Part shown: piece by piece, positions 17,940 to 26,216 of the stretch
How the letters are laid out: every line of letters starts with the position of its first letter
Numbering within the stretch: the first letter of the stretch is position 1
Source of the DNA: Rubricoccus sp038746605
Lineage (GTDB): Bacteria; Bacteroidota; Rhodothermia; Rhodothermales; Rubricoccaceae
Direction of reading: 5' to 3'
DNA length: 64,000 nucleotides
Assembly: GCA_038746605.1 (NCBI GenBank)
Contig: JBCDKM010000010.1
Coordinates: 62,001 to 126,000 of the forward strand
Made by a program: the position numbers and the translations under genes
The notes under the pieces: model-generated
Told to the model about the DNA's origin: nothing
Database searches by the model: none
What the model saw: the letters and a program-made list of their open reading frames with translations, nothing else

Positions 17940-19073
17940 ATGGCACGCATTCAGACGGCTCTCATCGTCGGTGGAGGCATCGGCGGCCTCGCGACGGCCA
18001 TCGCGCTCCGGCAGCGCGGCATCGAGGCGACCGTCGTGGAGCGGGCGCCCGCATTCGCGGAGGTCGGAGCGGGGATCAGCCTGTGGCCCAACGCGACCCG
18101 CGTGTTGCGCGACCTCGGGGCACTCGGTCTCCTCCTGGAGCGGGCCGGGCGGATCAACGCGCTGCACATACCCGACGCATCGGGGCGGGTACTCCTCCGC
18201 TCCCCCATCCCGCAGCCCGATGCTCCCGCCCTCTGCGCCTACCGTCCCGACCTGATCGAGGCGCTCTACGCGCAGCTTCCTGAGGGAACGGTGCGCTTCG
18301 GGACGACCGTCGCATCCGTCCACACCGACGAGTCCGGCGCGAGGCTCACCTTCGAGGATGGGAGCACAGCAGAGGCGGACGTGGTGATCGGCGCAGATGG
18401 GATTCACTCGGCCGTGCGCACGTTCGTAACCGGCCGCGACGAGCCACCCGTGTATCGCGGCTATCCCGTGTGGCGAGGCATCGCGCCCCTACCCGAGAGC
18501 TTTGTGCCCGGCGCCATCTCCGAATCGTGGGAGAACGGCCAGCGATTTGGCCTCCTAGACGTAGGCGGAGACCGCGCCTACTGGTACGCCACCGCGAACC
18601 GTCCGGCCTCGGAGCCCTCGCGCGATCCCAAAGCCGACGTGCTCCGCCTGTTCGCGGACTGGCACGACCCCATCCCAGAGGTCGTGCAGGCCACGCCCGA
18701 GGGTGCCGTCATGAGAAGCGGGACGTACGACCGGCCCCCGCTGCGTGGGTGGAGCCGAGGCCGGGCCGTCCTGATGGGAGACGCCGCCCACCCGACGACG
18801 CCCAACCTGGGTCAGGGCGGCTGCATGGCGCTCGAAGACGCCCCCGCCCTCGCGCGATGTCTCGCTGATGCCGCTTCCCTTCCCGAAGCGTTCCGCCAGT
18901 TCGAGCGCGCCCGGTACCGCCGAACCTCGCGCGTGACCCGCGAATCGCTCTGGACCGGGCGACTCGGGCAGGCGAGCGGACGGCTCGGCTCTCTTCGGAA
19001 TGCACTCATGGCCCGCACACCGGGAGCATTCTACTCCAGACGCCAGCAGTGGCTGTTCGAGTATCGTGCCTGA
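17940..19073 (+). CDS. FAD-dependent aromatic-ring-hydroxylase-type monooxygenase
   Basis: 377 residues. The N-terminal Rossmann motif GGGIGGLATAIALRQRG (11-27) ends in VVERA, a usual FAD-ribose pattern. The DG motif is GADGIHSAVR (~146-155), and the second FAD motif GDAAHPTTPNLGQGGCMALEDA lies near 280. These place it in the p-hydroxybenzoate hydroxylase/UbiH/HpxO-like class A flavoprotein monooxygenases, which use NAD(P)H and O2 to hydroxylate a small substrate. The substrate cannot be told from sequence; urate hydroxylase-like or zeaxanthin epoxidase-like relatives share these motifs. Standalone gene, 51 bp after the upstream stop and just past a terminator. Confidence 0.85.
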   Translation: MARIQTALIVGGGIGGLATAIALRQRGIEATVVERAPAFAEVGAGISLWPNATRVLRDLGALGLLLERAGRINALHIPDASGRVLLRSPIPQPDAPALCAYRPDLIEALYAQLPEGTVRFGTTVASVHTDESGARLTFEDGSTAEADVVIGADGIHSAVRTFVTGRDEPPVYRGYPVWRGIAPLPESFVPGAISESWENGQRFGLLDVGGDRAYWYATANRPASEPSRDPKADVLRLFADWHDPIPEVVQATPEGAVMRSGTYDRPPLRGWSRGRAVLMGDAAHPTTPNLGQGGCMALEDAPALARCLADAASLPEAFRQFERARYRRTSRVTRESLWTGRLGQASGRLGSLRNALMARTPGAFYSRRQQWLFEYRA

Positions 19074-19196
19074 CGGGCCACACCGTCCGCCTCGGGAGAC
19101 CGCCGGGCCCATCCGCACGCTAGCCGAGTGTGCCGACTGTTCTACCGAGGCCAGCGGGGTGGGAGGGCCATCCAGGGAGCGAGAGTGGCGGTGCTC

Positions 19197-20498
19197 TCAC
19201 TCGATGGAGAGTTGCGCGTAGATCGCCTCTCGGATCACCTCATCTCTGCTCCACCCCCTCTCGGGCACACCGTAGATCTGCGACATGATGAGCCCGACGA
19301 ACTCACGCTCGGAGTCGATCCAGAAATGAGTGCCTTCATACCCCCCGCCGATCCACAAGCCGCCCACCCCCTGGCTACCGTCTGCGAGCGTGCCGTTGTT
19401 GACCCACAGATTGTACCCATTGTGCCCGTAGTCGCTGTCTAGCTGGGTGTGCGGAGACGCGATCTCTTCGACGGTCGATTCTTCCAAGAAGCGGTAGCCG
19501 TTCAACTCGCCTCGGTTCAGCAGCATGCGGAGGAAGTCGGCGTAACCGTCTGTGGTCGCGAGCATTCCCTCCCCGCCCAAGAAGAGCTCGTGATCCGGGC
19601 CATAGTCGGGCACGTCTGGACCGAAGAGGTCGAGTTCGCCGGGACGCGCGACTCGGAGCGTGCCGTCCTGACCCGAGATTCGCGGTAGCAGCCGCACGTC
19701 GGGCGGCAGGCCGTACCGCACGTCTGAAATCTGAAGCGGATCTGTGACCCGCTCTTCCACCAGTTGCTTGAGGCTCTTCCCCGTCGCGCGCTCCGCGACG
19801 ATCCCGAGTACGGTCGTGTTGATGCCGTACTGGTAGCGGCTTCCGGGCTGCTGGATCAGGGGGAGTCCCGCGAGCGCGTCTACAAACGCCTGGCTGTTCT
19901 CTGCCTTCACCACATTGCGGGCCACCAGTGGTTCGTCCAGACACGGGATCCCAGTGGTCGCGTAGTAGAACCCGGCCTCGTGGTTGATCAGATGCCGGAC
20001 GGTCATGGCTTCGGTGACGGGTACCACACGCGAGGGGCACGCCGCCTCCTTCTCGTCGAGAAGAGCCAGGTCGTCACCTCCGGGCGACACTGCCACCTCA
20101 AGACCCTCGAACTCTGGGATGTACTGAACGACCGAGTCGTCGAGAGCGAGGATGCCGTCCTCCACCAGATCCAGGGCGACCGAGATCGTAACGATCTTGC
20201 TCATGGACCAGACGCGGAACCATGTCTGCCCATTCACCTCGATGCCGGGCAACAGGGCCTCGTTGACTGCGCCGTGTTCGTACATCACGCGACCGTCTCT
20301 GTCTTCCAGACGAGCGTACAGCAAAGGGAAGGTGCCCTCGGAGACATAGGCGTCGATGACGGAATCGACCCTCGCCGGATCGTCGAGCGCCAGAGAGGGA
20401 GAGGCAGGGGACGAGTCGGACTGGCACGCTGCGAGGGAGGTCACGAGCAGAGCACTCATCAGACCCGCGGCCAGCAGCGATAGGCTTCGGAATGTCAT
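19197..20498 (-). CDS. Serine beta-lactamase-fold lipoprotein (class C/esterase family)
   Basis: 433 residues from the ATG at 20496-20498 (a GTG five codons upstream is possible). It has a lipoprotein signal with lipobox SLAAC (Cys ~25). The catalytic SxxK is SMSK (about residues 98-101) in WFRVWSMSKIVT; the second motif is probably YQYGIN near residue 220, and a late GGGYEGTHFWID-type segment takes the place of KTG. The family (PF00144) includes class C beta-lactamases, D-aminopeptidases and esterases; envelope-anchored members are mostly of unknown substrate, and antibiotic hydrolysis should not be assumed. The gene is convergent with the monooxygenase, 123 bp away, with one half-palindrome between them. 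Confidence 0.82.
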   Translation of the reverse strand: MTFRSLSLLAAGLMSALLVTSLAACQSDSSPASPSLALDDPARVDSVIDAYVSEGTFPLLYARLEDRDGRVMYEHGAVNEALLPGIEVNGQTWFRVWSMSKIVTISVALDLVEDGILALDDSVVQYIPEFEGLEVAVSPGGDDLALLDEKEAACPSRVVPVTEAMTVRHLINHEAGFYYATTGIPCLDEPLVARNVVKAENSQAFVDALAGLPLIQQPGSRYQYGINTTVLGIVAERATGKSLKQLVEERVTDPLQISDVRYGLPPDVRLLPRISGQDGTLRVARPGELDLFGPDVPDYGPDHELFLGGEGMLATTDGYADFLRMLLNRGELNGYRFLEESTVEEIASPHTQLDSDYGHNGYNLWVNNGTLADGSQGVGGLWIGGGYEGTHFWIDSEREFVGLIMSQIYGVPERGWSRDEVIREAIYAQLSIE

Positions 20499-20674
20499 TC
20501 TGGGACGGCTCACGGGGACCTGGAGGGAAATGGGGCACCTGCGAACCTATGGACGATTCAGGTCCAGCATGCTGAACGGGTACTTCTGAACCGGCGCTCT
20601 TCCGCCCGGCCCATCCCTGCGGCAGGCTGACAGGAGATTACGGACCATCCAACACGTCGCACCGCCCGCCTCGG

Positions 20675-20703
20675 GATCGTCCGCCTCGGTGCCGGGGCGG
20701 ATC
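20675..20703. repeat. Palindromic element copy 8 with extended GATC ends
   Basis: GATCGTCCGCCTCGGT plus GCCGGGGCGGATC; one mismatch in the right arm. A half-element CGCCCGCCTCGGG lies just before it, as if one element inserted into another. Confidence 0.8.
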
Positions 20704-20771
20704 TCGCGGGCAGCGCGGTCCACCGGCGTAGCGGAACATCACCAGCGGACGCTTGACCGAGAGCGATGCCC

Positions 20772-20793
20772 ACCGCCTCGGTGCCGAGGCGGA
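20772..20793. repeat. Palindromic element copy 9
   Basis: Core CGCCTCGGTGCCGAGGCG, about 80 bp upstream of the small secreted protein gene, in a divergent promoter region. Confidence 0.9.
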
Positions 20794-20875
20794 GGGAGGT
20801 ATGGTCCCACGCCTGACGGAATGGCGTATGTAGATCTGCCCTACCCTCCCAGGACCTACCCTTACCCCCATTACC

Positions 20876-21376
20876 ATGCGATCCCTCCTGACGGCACTTC
20901 TGACTCTCGTCCCTGTACTGGTCTGTGCGCAAAACGCCACGCAGGTAGAGAATTTCGAGATTCAGGACTTGACGTTCGAAATCCAATACGAGGCAGAAGA
21001 GCCCGAAGGAACATCAGCCGCTACCGTTACGGTGCGGGCGCGAGGTGACCGACCCCTCAGCTTGGAGAGTCTTCGTATTCACTCCGAGAAGGGGGAGTCC
21101 CGCAGCCGCGCGATCTCGCTCGCTCGAAACGAGGACGGCAGCTACTCCGGAAGTGGCCGTATCCCGGAACCCGCCATGATCGATGCGCTCATGCTTCGCA
21201 CGCCCGAAGATGAGATCACCGTGGAGTTGGGCCGCGAGTTCACACGCGAGGGAGACGCCCAGTGGGAGGACATGTCCCCGATTTTGTCTGCCGGTGGCGA
21301 GAGTGTCGAGGTCAAGGACATTGGCGTTGAGCTTCGCTGCTGCCCTGCGAAGATCGTCATCACCATCTACGTTTGA
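20876..21376 (+). CDS. Small secreted protein, unknown family
   Basis: 166 residues with a signal peptide (MRSLLTALLTLVPVLVCA, cut before QNA). The mature part is acidic and beta-rich, with VENFEIQDLTFEIQYEAEE near the start and a CC pair near the C-terminus (LRCCPAKIVITIYV). I recognise no domain. It ends 9 bp before the stop of the convergent Mur-ligase-like gene, so no separate terminator fits between them. Confidence 0.6.
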   Translation: MRSLLTALLTLVPVLVCAQNATQVENFEIQDLTFEIQYEAEEPEGTSAATVTVRARGDRPLSLESLRIHSEKGESRSRAISLARNEDGSYSGSGRIPEPAMIDALMLRTPEDEITVELGREFTREGDAQWEDMSPILSAGGESVEVKDIGVELRCCPAKIVITIYV

Positions 21377-21385
21377 GCGAGGCAC

Positions 21386-23092
21386 CTAGAGTGCCACTTG
21401 AGGCACGCCACCCGCCTCGCGGATCGCCTCCAGCGCAGCCTCGCGCCTCGAAAGCACGAGCAACAACAAAAAATCCCCCGGCCGTGCCCAGTCCAGCGCG
21501 AGTCGGGTGCCCGCCTCGGGGTCGTCCGCCTCGGCAATGCGGTCGGCGGGGATGCCACGCGCGAGGAGCGTCTCGCGAAGGAGCGCTTGCACCTCACCGG
21601 GTTCGCGCCCCCGCCGGTAGTCCGGGAGGTCCGCCACGAGGTACCGCTCCGCGTCGAGGCCCGAGACGGCCTCCGCGACCCCTCGGATCTCACGGTCCGT
21701 ACGGTCGCCTGCGTGGCTGATCATCACGAGGCGTCGCTCGGCGGGGAGGGCGGCCACGGTCTGCGTCACCGCTGCGAGGCCGTGGGCGTTGTGCGCGAAG
21801 TCGACCCAGACCGTCGCGCCGTGGAGGTCGAAGACGTTGCCGCGCCCGGGGTTGGTCTTCGTGTCACTCGTGAAGGCGGTCAGGCCGTCGCGGATGGCGG
21901 CGTCCGGGAGGCCGAGAGCGTGCGCCAGCCCAGCGGCGGTGAGCGCGTTGCGGACGTTGTACCGCGCCGCCCCGCCCATCGCGGCGGGGAGGTCCACTAC
22001 GGGCACGAGGCGGACCCAGTCGGTGGCCTCGCGCCGGACGATCTCGCCGTCCACCACGGAGACCGCCGGGCCGTCTGGGAGCGAGTCTGGGCGGAGGCCC
22101 GTCCAGACGAGGTGCGCGCCTCGTTCGCGAAGACCCGGTTCGAGTAGGAGACCGTTGCGGTGGCAGTGCGGGTCGTCGTGGTTGGTGACGAGCGCGCCGC
22201 CGCGCCCGAGCGACTTCGCGACGACGAACTTGGCCTCGGCCAGTTGCGCGACGGTGTGGATGCCGTACTCGCCCAGGTGGTCTTCCCCCAGGTTGGTCAC
22301 GGCGGCAGCGGTCGCGCGAGGCAGGCCGAGGCCGCGCCGTAGGATGCCGCCTCGCGCCACCTCCAACACGCCTACCTCTACGCGCTTGTCTCGCAACGCC
22401 GTACGCGCGCCGCCCGGACCAGAGTAGTCGCCGCTCTCCACCATCTCGTCCCCGATCACGATGCCATCGGTAGAGGTCATGCCCGGGATGCGACCCGCCG
22501 CACGGACGATGGCGCCGAGCATCCGCGACGTGGTGGACTTGCCGTTGGTGCCGGTGACGAGGGCGACCGAGATGTCGTGGATCGCAGACCAGTCCGGGCT
22601 CTCTGGGAGGGCGTCCACGGCGACCGTCTGGCTTCCCGTGCCGAGGCCGACCGAAACCTCATCGTCATCCCAGAGGAAGGCGACGCCGTGCTGACTCGCC
22701 TCGGCTTCCAGGGCGAGGAGCCCCGGGTTCCGCTCCGCCTCGGCACTCGCGCGGAGGGAGTCGAGCGTGTGATCCTCGCCCACGTCCCCGAGGGCGGCGG
22801 TGCCGTCGCCGCCGAGATCCCCCACGGCTCGCGCGAACGCCCACTCGTTGACCTCGGTCGCGGTGTAGAGGGCGTCCAGCGGCGCCTCGAACGCGAGGGA
22901 GATACCACCAGCGTAGGCCCGCACGGCGGTCTCGGTCTCTCCCCACCCGAGCGCGTGCAGTGCTTCCGTCAGCCGAGCGCGCCAGGCCGTTGAGAGGGCG
23001 TCGGGCTGGTCGGTCTCGGCGTCGAGGATCGCGCCGGGCCCGTCGAGGAGGAGGTTGGGGCCGGTGAGGCGGCGGGTGTCGGTCAGCTTCAT
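21386..23092 (-). CDS. Mur ligase family protein, cyanophycin synthetase paralogue without ATP-grasp
   Basis: 568 residues. The first ~165 residues resemble the small N-terminal domain of cyanophycin synthetases (MKLTDTRRLTGPNLLLDGPGAILD). From ~190 on is a Mur ligase ATPase domain: P-loop VTGTNGKSTTSRML, then GARTALRDKRVEVGVLEVARGGILRRGLGL and NLGEDHLGEYGIHT, then a ligase C-terminal domain with VWVDFAHNAHGLAAV. It lacks the ATP-grasp half found in CphA. It lies directly after cphA, so it probably takes part in cyanophycin or a related amino-acid polymer. Standalone Mur-type partners of CphA have been reported in several bacteria; the exact reaction here is inference. Confidence 0.78.
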   Translation of the reverse strand: MKLTDTRRLTGPNLLLDGPGAILDAETDQPDALSTAWRARLTEALHALGWGETETAVRAYAGGISLAFEAPLDALYTATEVNEWAFARAVGDLGGDGTAALGDVGEDHTLDSLRASAEAERNPGLLALEAEASQHGVAFLWDDDEVSVGLGTGSQTVAVDALPESPDWSAIHDISVALVTGTNGKSTTSRMLGAIVRAAGRIPGMTSTDGIVIGDEMVESGDYSGPGGARTALRDKRVEVGVLEVARGGILRRGLGLPRATAAAVTNLGEDHLGEYGIHTVAQLAEAKFVVAKSLGRGGALVTNHDDPHCHRNGLLLEPGLRERGAHLVWTGLRPDSLPDGPAVSVVDGEIVRREATDWVRLVPVVDLPAAMGGAARYNVRNALTAAGLAHALGLPDAAIRDGLTAFTSDTKTNPGRGNVFDLHGATVWVDFAHNAHGLAAVTQTVAALPAERRLVMISHAGDRTDREIRGVAEAVSGLDAERYLVADLPDYRRGREPGEVQALLRETLLARGIPADRIAEADDPEAGTRLALDWARPGDFLLLLVLSRREAALEAIREAGGVPQVAL

Positions 23093-23163
23093 AGGAAGGG
23101 CGAGGGGCAGAGGGAGAAAGGGTGAGAGACCCTCGTCCCTCTTCCCGATCTCCCCCGTCCCTT

Positions 23164-26073
23164 CTAGTCGGCTTCCTCGTCGTGGACGATCCGCACGCCA
23201 CGCTCATCGCGGACGAGGCGCTGACCGTCCGGGAGATCGACCGTCTCGATGTCGGCAGGTGTGCGCGTGATGGGTCCGCTCACGGGCGACACCGAGGCGG
23301 TCGCAGGCGTGCTGGCAGAGGGAGGGGCGGGCGCCTCCGCGATCAGCGGCGCGGTCATGGGCGGAGGGGGAGCCGGAGCCGCCTGCCCGTCGCCCGCCTC
23401 GCGGCCGAAGTAGATGATCTGCTTCCACGTGCGCGAGATCTCGTCGCCGAGGATGAGCACGAGGTCGTTTTCCTCAGCGCTCGCGAGGGCGTGCTCCACC
23501 GCTTCCTGCTCGTCTGGCACGATCTCGATGGCCTCCTCGGCGACGCCCGCCGCGAGGAGCGCCTCGCGAAGCATCTCCGGCACCTCCGTCTCACCTCGAC
23601 CTCGCAACTTGTCGTCGCGCTTGCAGATGTAGTGGTCGAAGGTTCCAGCCGCGAGCGTGGCGATCTCGCGGATGTCCTCATCGCGCCGGTCGCCCGGGGC
23701 AGCGAGGACGAGGCGCCGCTTGCCGCGCACGTCCAGCTTCGCCGCGAGGGCGACCATCATGCCGACGGCGTCGGGGTTGTGGGCGTAGTCCAGAATGACC
23801 TTGAAGGGGTGCTCGTCGAAGACGTTGAGACGGCCGGGCGCCTCGTAGTAGCTCGTCGAGAACGTGCGGAGGCCGTGGCGGATGTGATCCAGGGTGATCC
23901 GCTCCATCGCGTTCTCCCCCAACGCGTACGCGACGCCCGCCGCGAACATCGCGTTCTGCACGTTGTGCGTCGCTTTGCCTTCCAACGTGGCGGGGATGAG
24001 GTGCGTCCACACGAGCGGGATGTGGCGCCCGCCGTCGTAGATCGTGATCATGTCGCCGTTCATACCCGGCTCCAGCACCACGGCGCGGCCTCCGGCACGG
24101 ACGTGCTCGCGGACGACGGCGTGCTGCGGGTCCATCGTGACGTAGCAGATCGTCTCCGCGCGGGTGTCGCCCGCCATCGCGAGGCAGCGAGGGTCGTCGG
24201 CGTTGAGGACAGCACAGTCCTTCGCGATCTCGATGGGGATCTTCTTGATCTCCGCCAGCTGGTCCAGCGTGTGGATGCCCCGGATGCCGAGGTGATCGGC
24301 GCGGACGTTGAGCACCGCGCTCACATCGCACTCCTGGAAGCCGAGGCCGGATCGGACCATCCCGCCGCGCGCGGCCTCCAGGATGGCGCTGTCCACGTCG
24401 GGATCGCGGAGGACCATGCTCGCGCTGGTGGGTCCGGTCATGTCGCCCTTGACACTGAGGCGACCGTTGATGTACACCCCGTCCGAGGTGGTCATGCCGG
24501 GCGTGTAGCCCGCCATCTGAGCGATGTGCGCCACCATGCGGGTGGTGGTCGTCTTGCCGTTGGTGCCCGTAATGGCCGCGATGGGGATGCGCGCGGGCGC
24601 GCCAGGCGGGAAGAGCAGGTCCATGACCGGCCCCGCCACATCGCGCGGGGTGCCCTCTGAGGGCGCGACGTGCATGCGGAAACCCGGCGCTGCGTTGCAC
24701 TCCACGATGGCACCGCCCACATCGCGCCAGCTCTGCGTGATGTCCGTCGTGAGGAAGTCCACGCCGCCCACGTCGAGGCCGATGGCCTTGATGGCGCGCT
24801 CGGCCATGTCGCGGTTGTCCGGGTGGACCACGTCGGTCAGGTCGATGGCCGTGCCGCCAGTGGAGAGGTTGGCCGTGGACCGGAGGTAAAAGATCTCGCC
24901 CTCGGGGAGGATCGTCTCACGCGTGTGGCCCTTCTTCTCCATCAAGCGCTCCGCCTGCTCGTCGAACTGGAGTTGGGTGAGCACCTTCTCGTGCCCGACG
25001 CCACGCCTCGGGTCCTCGTTGACGATCTCGACCAGTTGCTCGATGGTATGCTCCCCGTCGCCTACGACGTGGCCCGGAACGCGCTTCGCGACCGCGATGA
25101 GCTTGCCACCCACGACAAGCATCCGGTGGTCGAAGCCGTCCACGAAGCTCTCCACGAGGACGCCCCGGCTGGTCCCATGCTCGCGCGCGACGCCGAACGC
25201 CGTCTCGACCTGCTCCGGCGTTTGCAGACGGATGCTCACACCGCGACCGTGGTTCGCGTTGAGCGGCTTCACCACGACCGGATAGCCGATTCGCTCCGCG
25301 GCCTTCTGGGCCGCGCGGACGCTGTAGACGAGCCGCTGCTGCGGCACCGGCAGACCGAGGTCGTTGAGCAGCGTGTGGGTCTCGTCCTTGTCGCTCGCGA
25401 GTTCGACCGAGATGTGCTTCGTCTCGCTGGTGACAGTGGCCTGGATCCGCTTCTGGTACTTCCCGTGCCCGAACTGCACGAGGCTGTACTTGTTGAGGCG
25501 CAGCCACGGGATGTCGCGCGCCTCGGCGGCATCCACGATGGACTGAGTGCTCGGGCCGAACTCCCGCCGCTGCGCGAAGAGGATGAAGTCATCGCGCTCT
25601 TGCTCCCAGTCCCACTCTTCTTTCTCCTCCTCGATCTCAGCCTGGACCGCCTCGGGAAGGAGCTGGAGGATGAGGCGCCGCGCGAGCTTGCCCGCCTCCA
25701 GCCCCACCTCGCGCTGGTGGTACTCGTAGACCATGTCGTAGTGGCCTTCGGGCTCCCCGTGCCGGGTGCGCGTCTTTCCGAAGGTCACGTCGCTGCCCGC
25801 GATGCTCTGCAGTTCCAGCGCGACGTGCTCCCAGACGTGCCCGAGCCACGTGCCCTCGTCTTCGGTCATGCGGCGGATAAACCCGCCGGGGCGCCCGTAG
25901 CTGCACCCGTGCTCCTGCAGCCCGGGCAGCGCCTCGGCCAACCGAGCGTGGAAGTCGCCGAGTTTGCCGGTGGGGTAGTGCTCGAGCGGCCCGAGGTCGA
26001 TCACGTGGCGGATCACGGGGAACCGCGCGTAGACGTTAGGGCCGACGTAGACGTTGGTGGAGAGGATGCGCAT
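23164..26073 (-). CDS. cphA: Cyanophycin synthetase
   Basis: 969 residues. It has an N-terminal CphA domain (MRILSTNVYVGPNVYARFPV; WLGHVWEHVALELQ). The ATP-grasp domain spans about residues 220-480 (YPVVVKPLNANHGRGVSI; VLVESFVDGFDHRMLVV). The Mur-ligase-like domain begins at ITGTNGKTTTTRMVAHIA (~residue 500), with AILEAARGGMVRSGLGF. CphA makes multi-L-arginyl-poly-L-aspartate, a cytoplasmic nitrogen and carbon store: the ATP-grasp half adds Asp and the Mur half adds Arg. The last ~70 residues are a Pro/Ala-rich linker plus a short acidic tail, which makes the protein longer than typical CphA. No cyanophycinase gene lies in this window. Confidence 0.92.
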   Translation of the reverse strand: MRILSTNVYVGPNVYARFPVIRHVIDLGPLEHYPTGKLGDFHARLAEALPGLQEHGCSYGRPGGFIRRMTEDEGTWLGHVWEHVALELQSIAGSDVTFGKTRTRHGEPEGHYDMVYEYHQREVGLEAGKLARRLILQLLPEAVQAEIEEEKEEWDWEQERDDFILFAQRREFGPSTQSIVDAAEARDIPWLRLNKYSLVQFGHGKYQKRIQATVTSETKHISVELASDKDETHTLLNDLGLPVPQQRLVYSVRAAQKAAERIGYPVVVKPLNANHGRGVSIRLQTPEQVETAFGVAREHGTSRGVLVESFVDGFDHRMLVVGGKLIAVAKRVPGHVVGDGEHTIEQLVEIVNEDPRRGVGHEKVLTQLQFDEQAERLMEKKGHTRETILPEGEIFYLRSTANLSTGGTAIDLTDVVHPDNRDMAERAIKAIGLDVGGVDFLTTDITQSWRDVGGAIVECNAAPGFRMHVAPSEGTPRDVAGPVMDLLFPPGAPARIPIAAITGTNGKTTTTRMVAHIAQMAGYTPGMTTSDGVYINGRLSVKGDMTGPTSASMVLRDPDVDSAILEAARGGMVRSGLGFQECDVSAVLNVRADHLGIRGIHTLDQLAEIKKIPIEIAKDCAVLNADDPRCLAMAGDTRAETICYVTMDPQHAVVREHVRAGGRAVVLEPGMNGDMITIYDGGRHIPLVWTHLIPATLEGKATHNVQNAMFAAGVAYALGENAMERITLDHIRHGLRTFSTSYYEAPGRLNVFDEHPFKVILDYAHNPDAVGMMVALAAKLDVRGKRRLVLAAPGDRRDEDIREIATLAAGTFDHYICKRDDKLRGRGETEVPEMLREALLAAGVAEEAIEIVPDEQEAVEHALASAEENDLVLILGDEISRTWKQIIYFGREAGDGQAAPAPPPPMTAPLIAEAPAPPSASTPATASVSPVSGPITRTPADIETVDLPDGQRLVRDERGVRIVHDEEAD

Positions 26074-26216
26074 GAGACGGAAGAGACGGGGCAGGGAAGG
26101 TGCCCACGCGCGAGGCCCAGTGCAAGCTCCCGTCGCGTTGACTGGATGGCTTCCTAAAGCACCTCTTCGAACGAGAGACTGAGCGCTGCGAACGCTGCCG
26201 GTCGCCTCGGATCACG

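Larger units (their letters stand above)
20499..20875. other. 377-bp intergenic region with two palindromic elements
   Basis: Divergent promoter region for the beta-lactamase-fold gene and the small secreted protein. It holds a half-element (20663-20676) and full elements at 20675-20703 and 20772-20793. No convincing gene or RNA was seen. Confidence 0.6.

Noticed and set aside
21508..21534. CCCGCCTCGGGGTCGTCCGCCTCGG near the end of the Mur-ligase-like gene as another palindromic element
   Set aside because: It is two half-arms in the same orientation, not an inverted repeat, and encodes a normal stretch (EADDPEAGTR). It is noted only as a possible decayed copy.
24670..26157. Long open frame (495 codons) antisense to cphA, and similar long antisense frames at 5843-7186, 15162-17183, 45757-47190 and 54782-56215
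   Set aside because: In GC-rich DNA, frames opposite real genes stay open. These have no domain character, with Arg/Gly/Ala-rich low-complexity text, and lie fully over well-supported genes.
26074..26216. Integration site or tRNA at the left edge of the lower-GC block
   Set aside because: No tRNA, direct repeat or recombinase gene could be found in the 143-bp gap or at 34163-34337.
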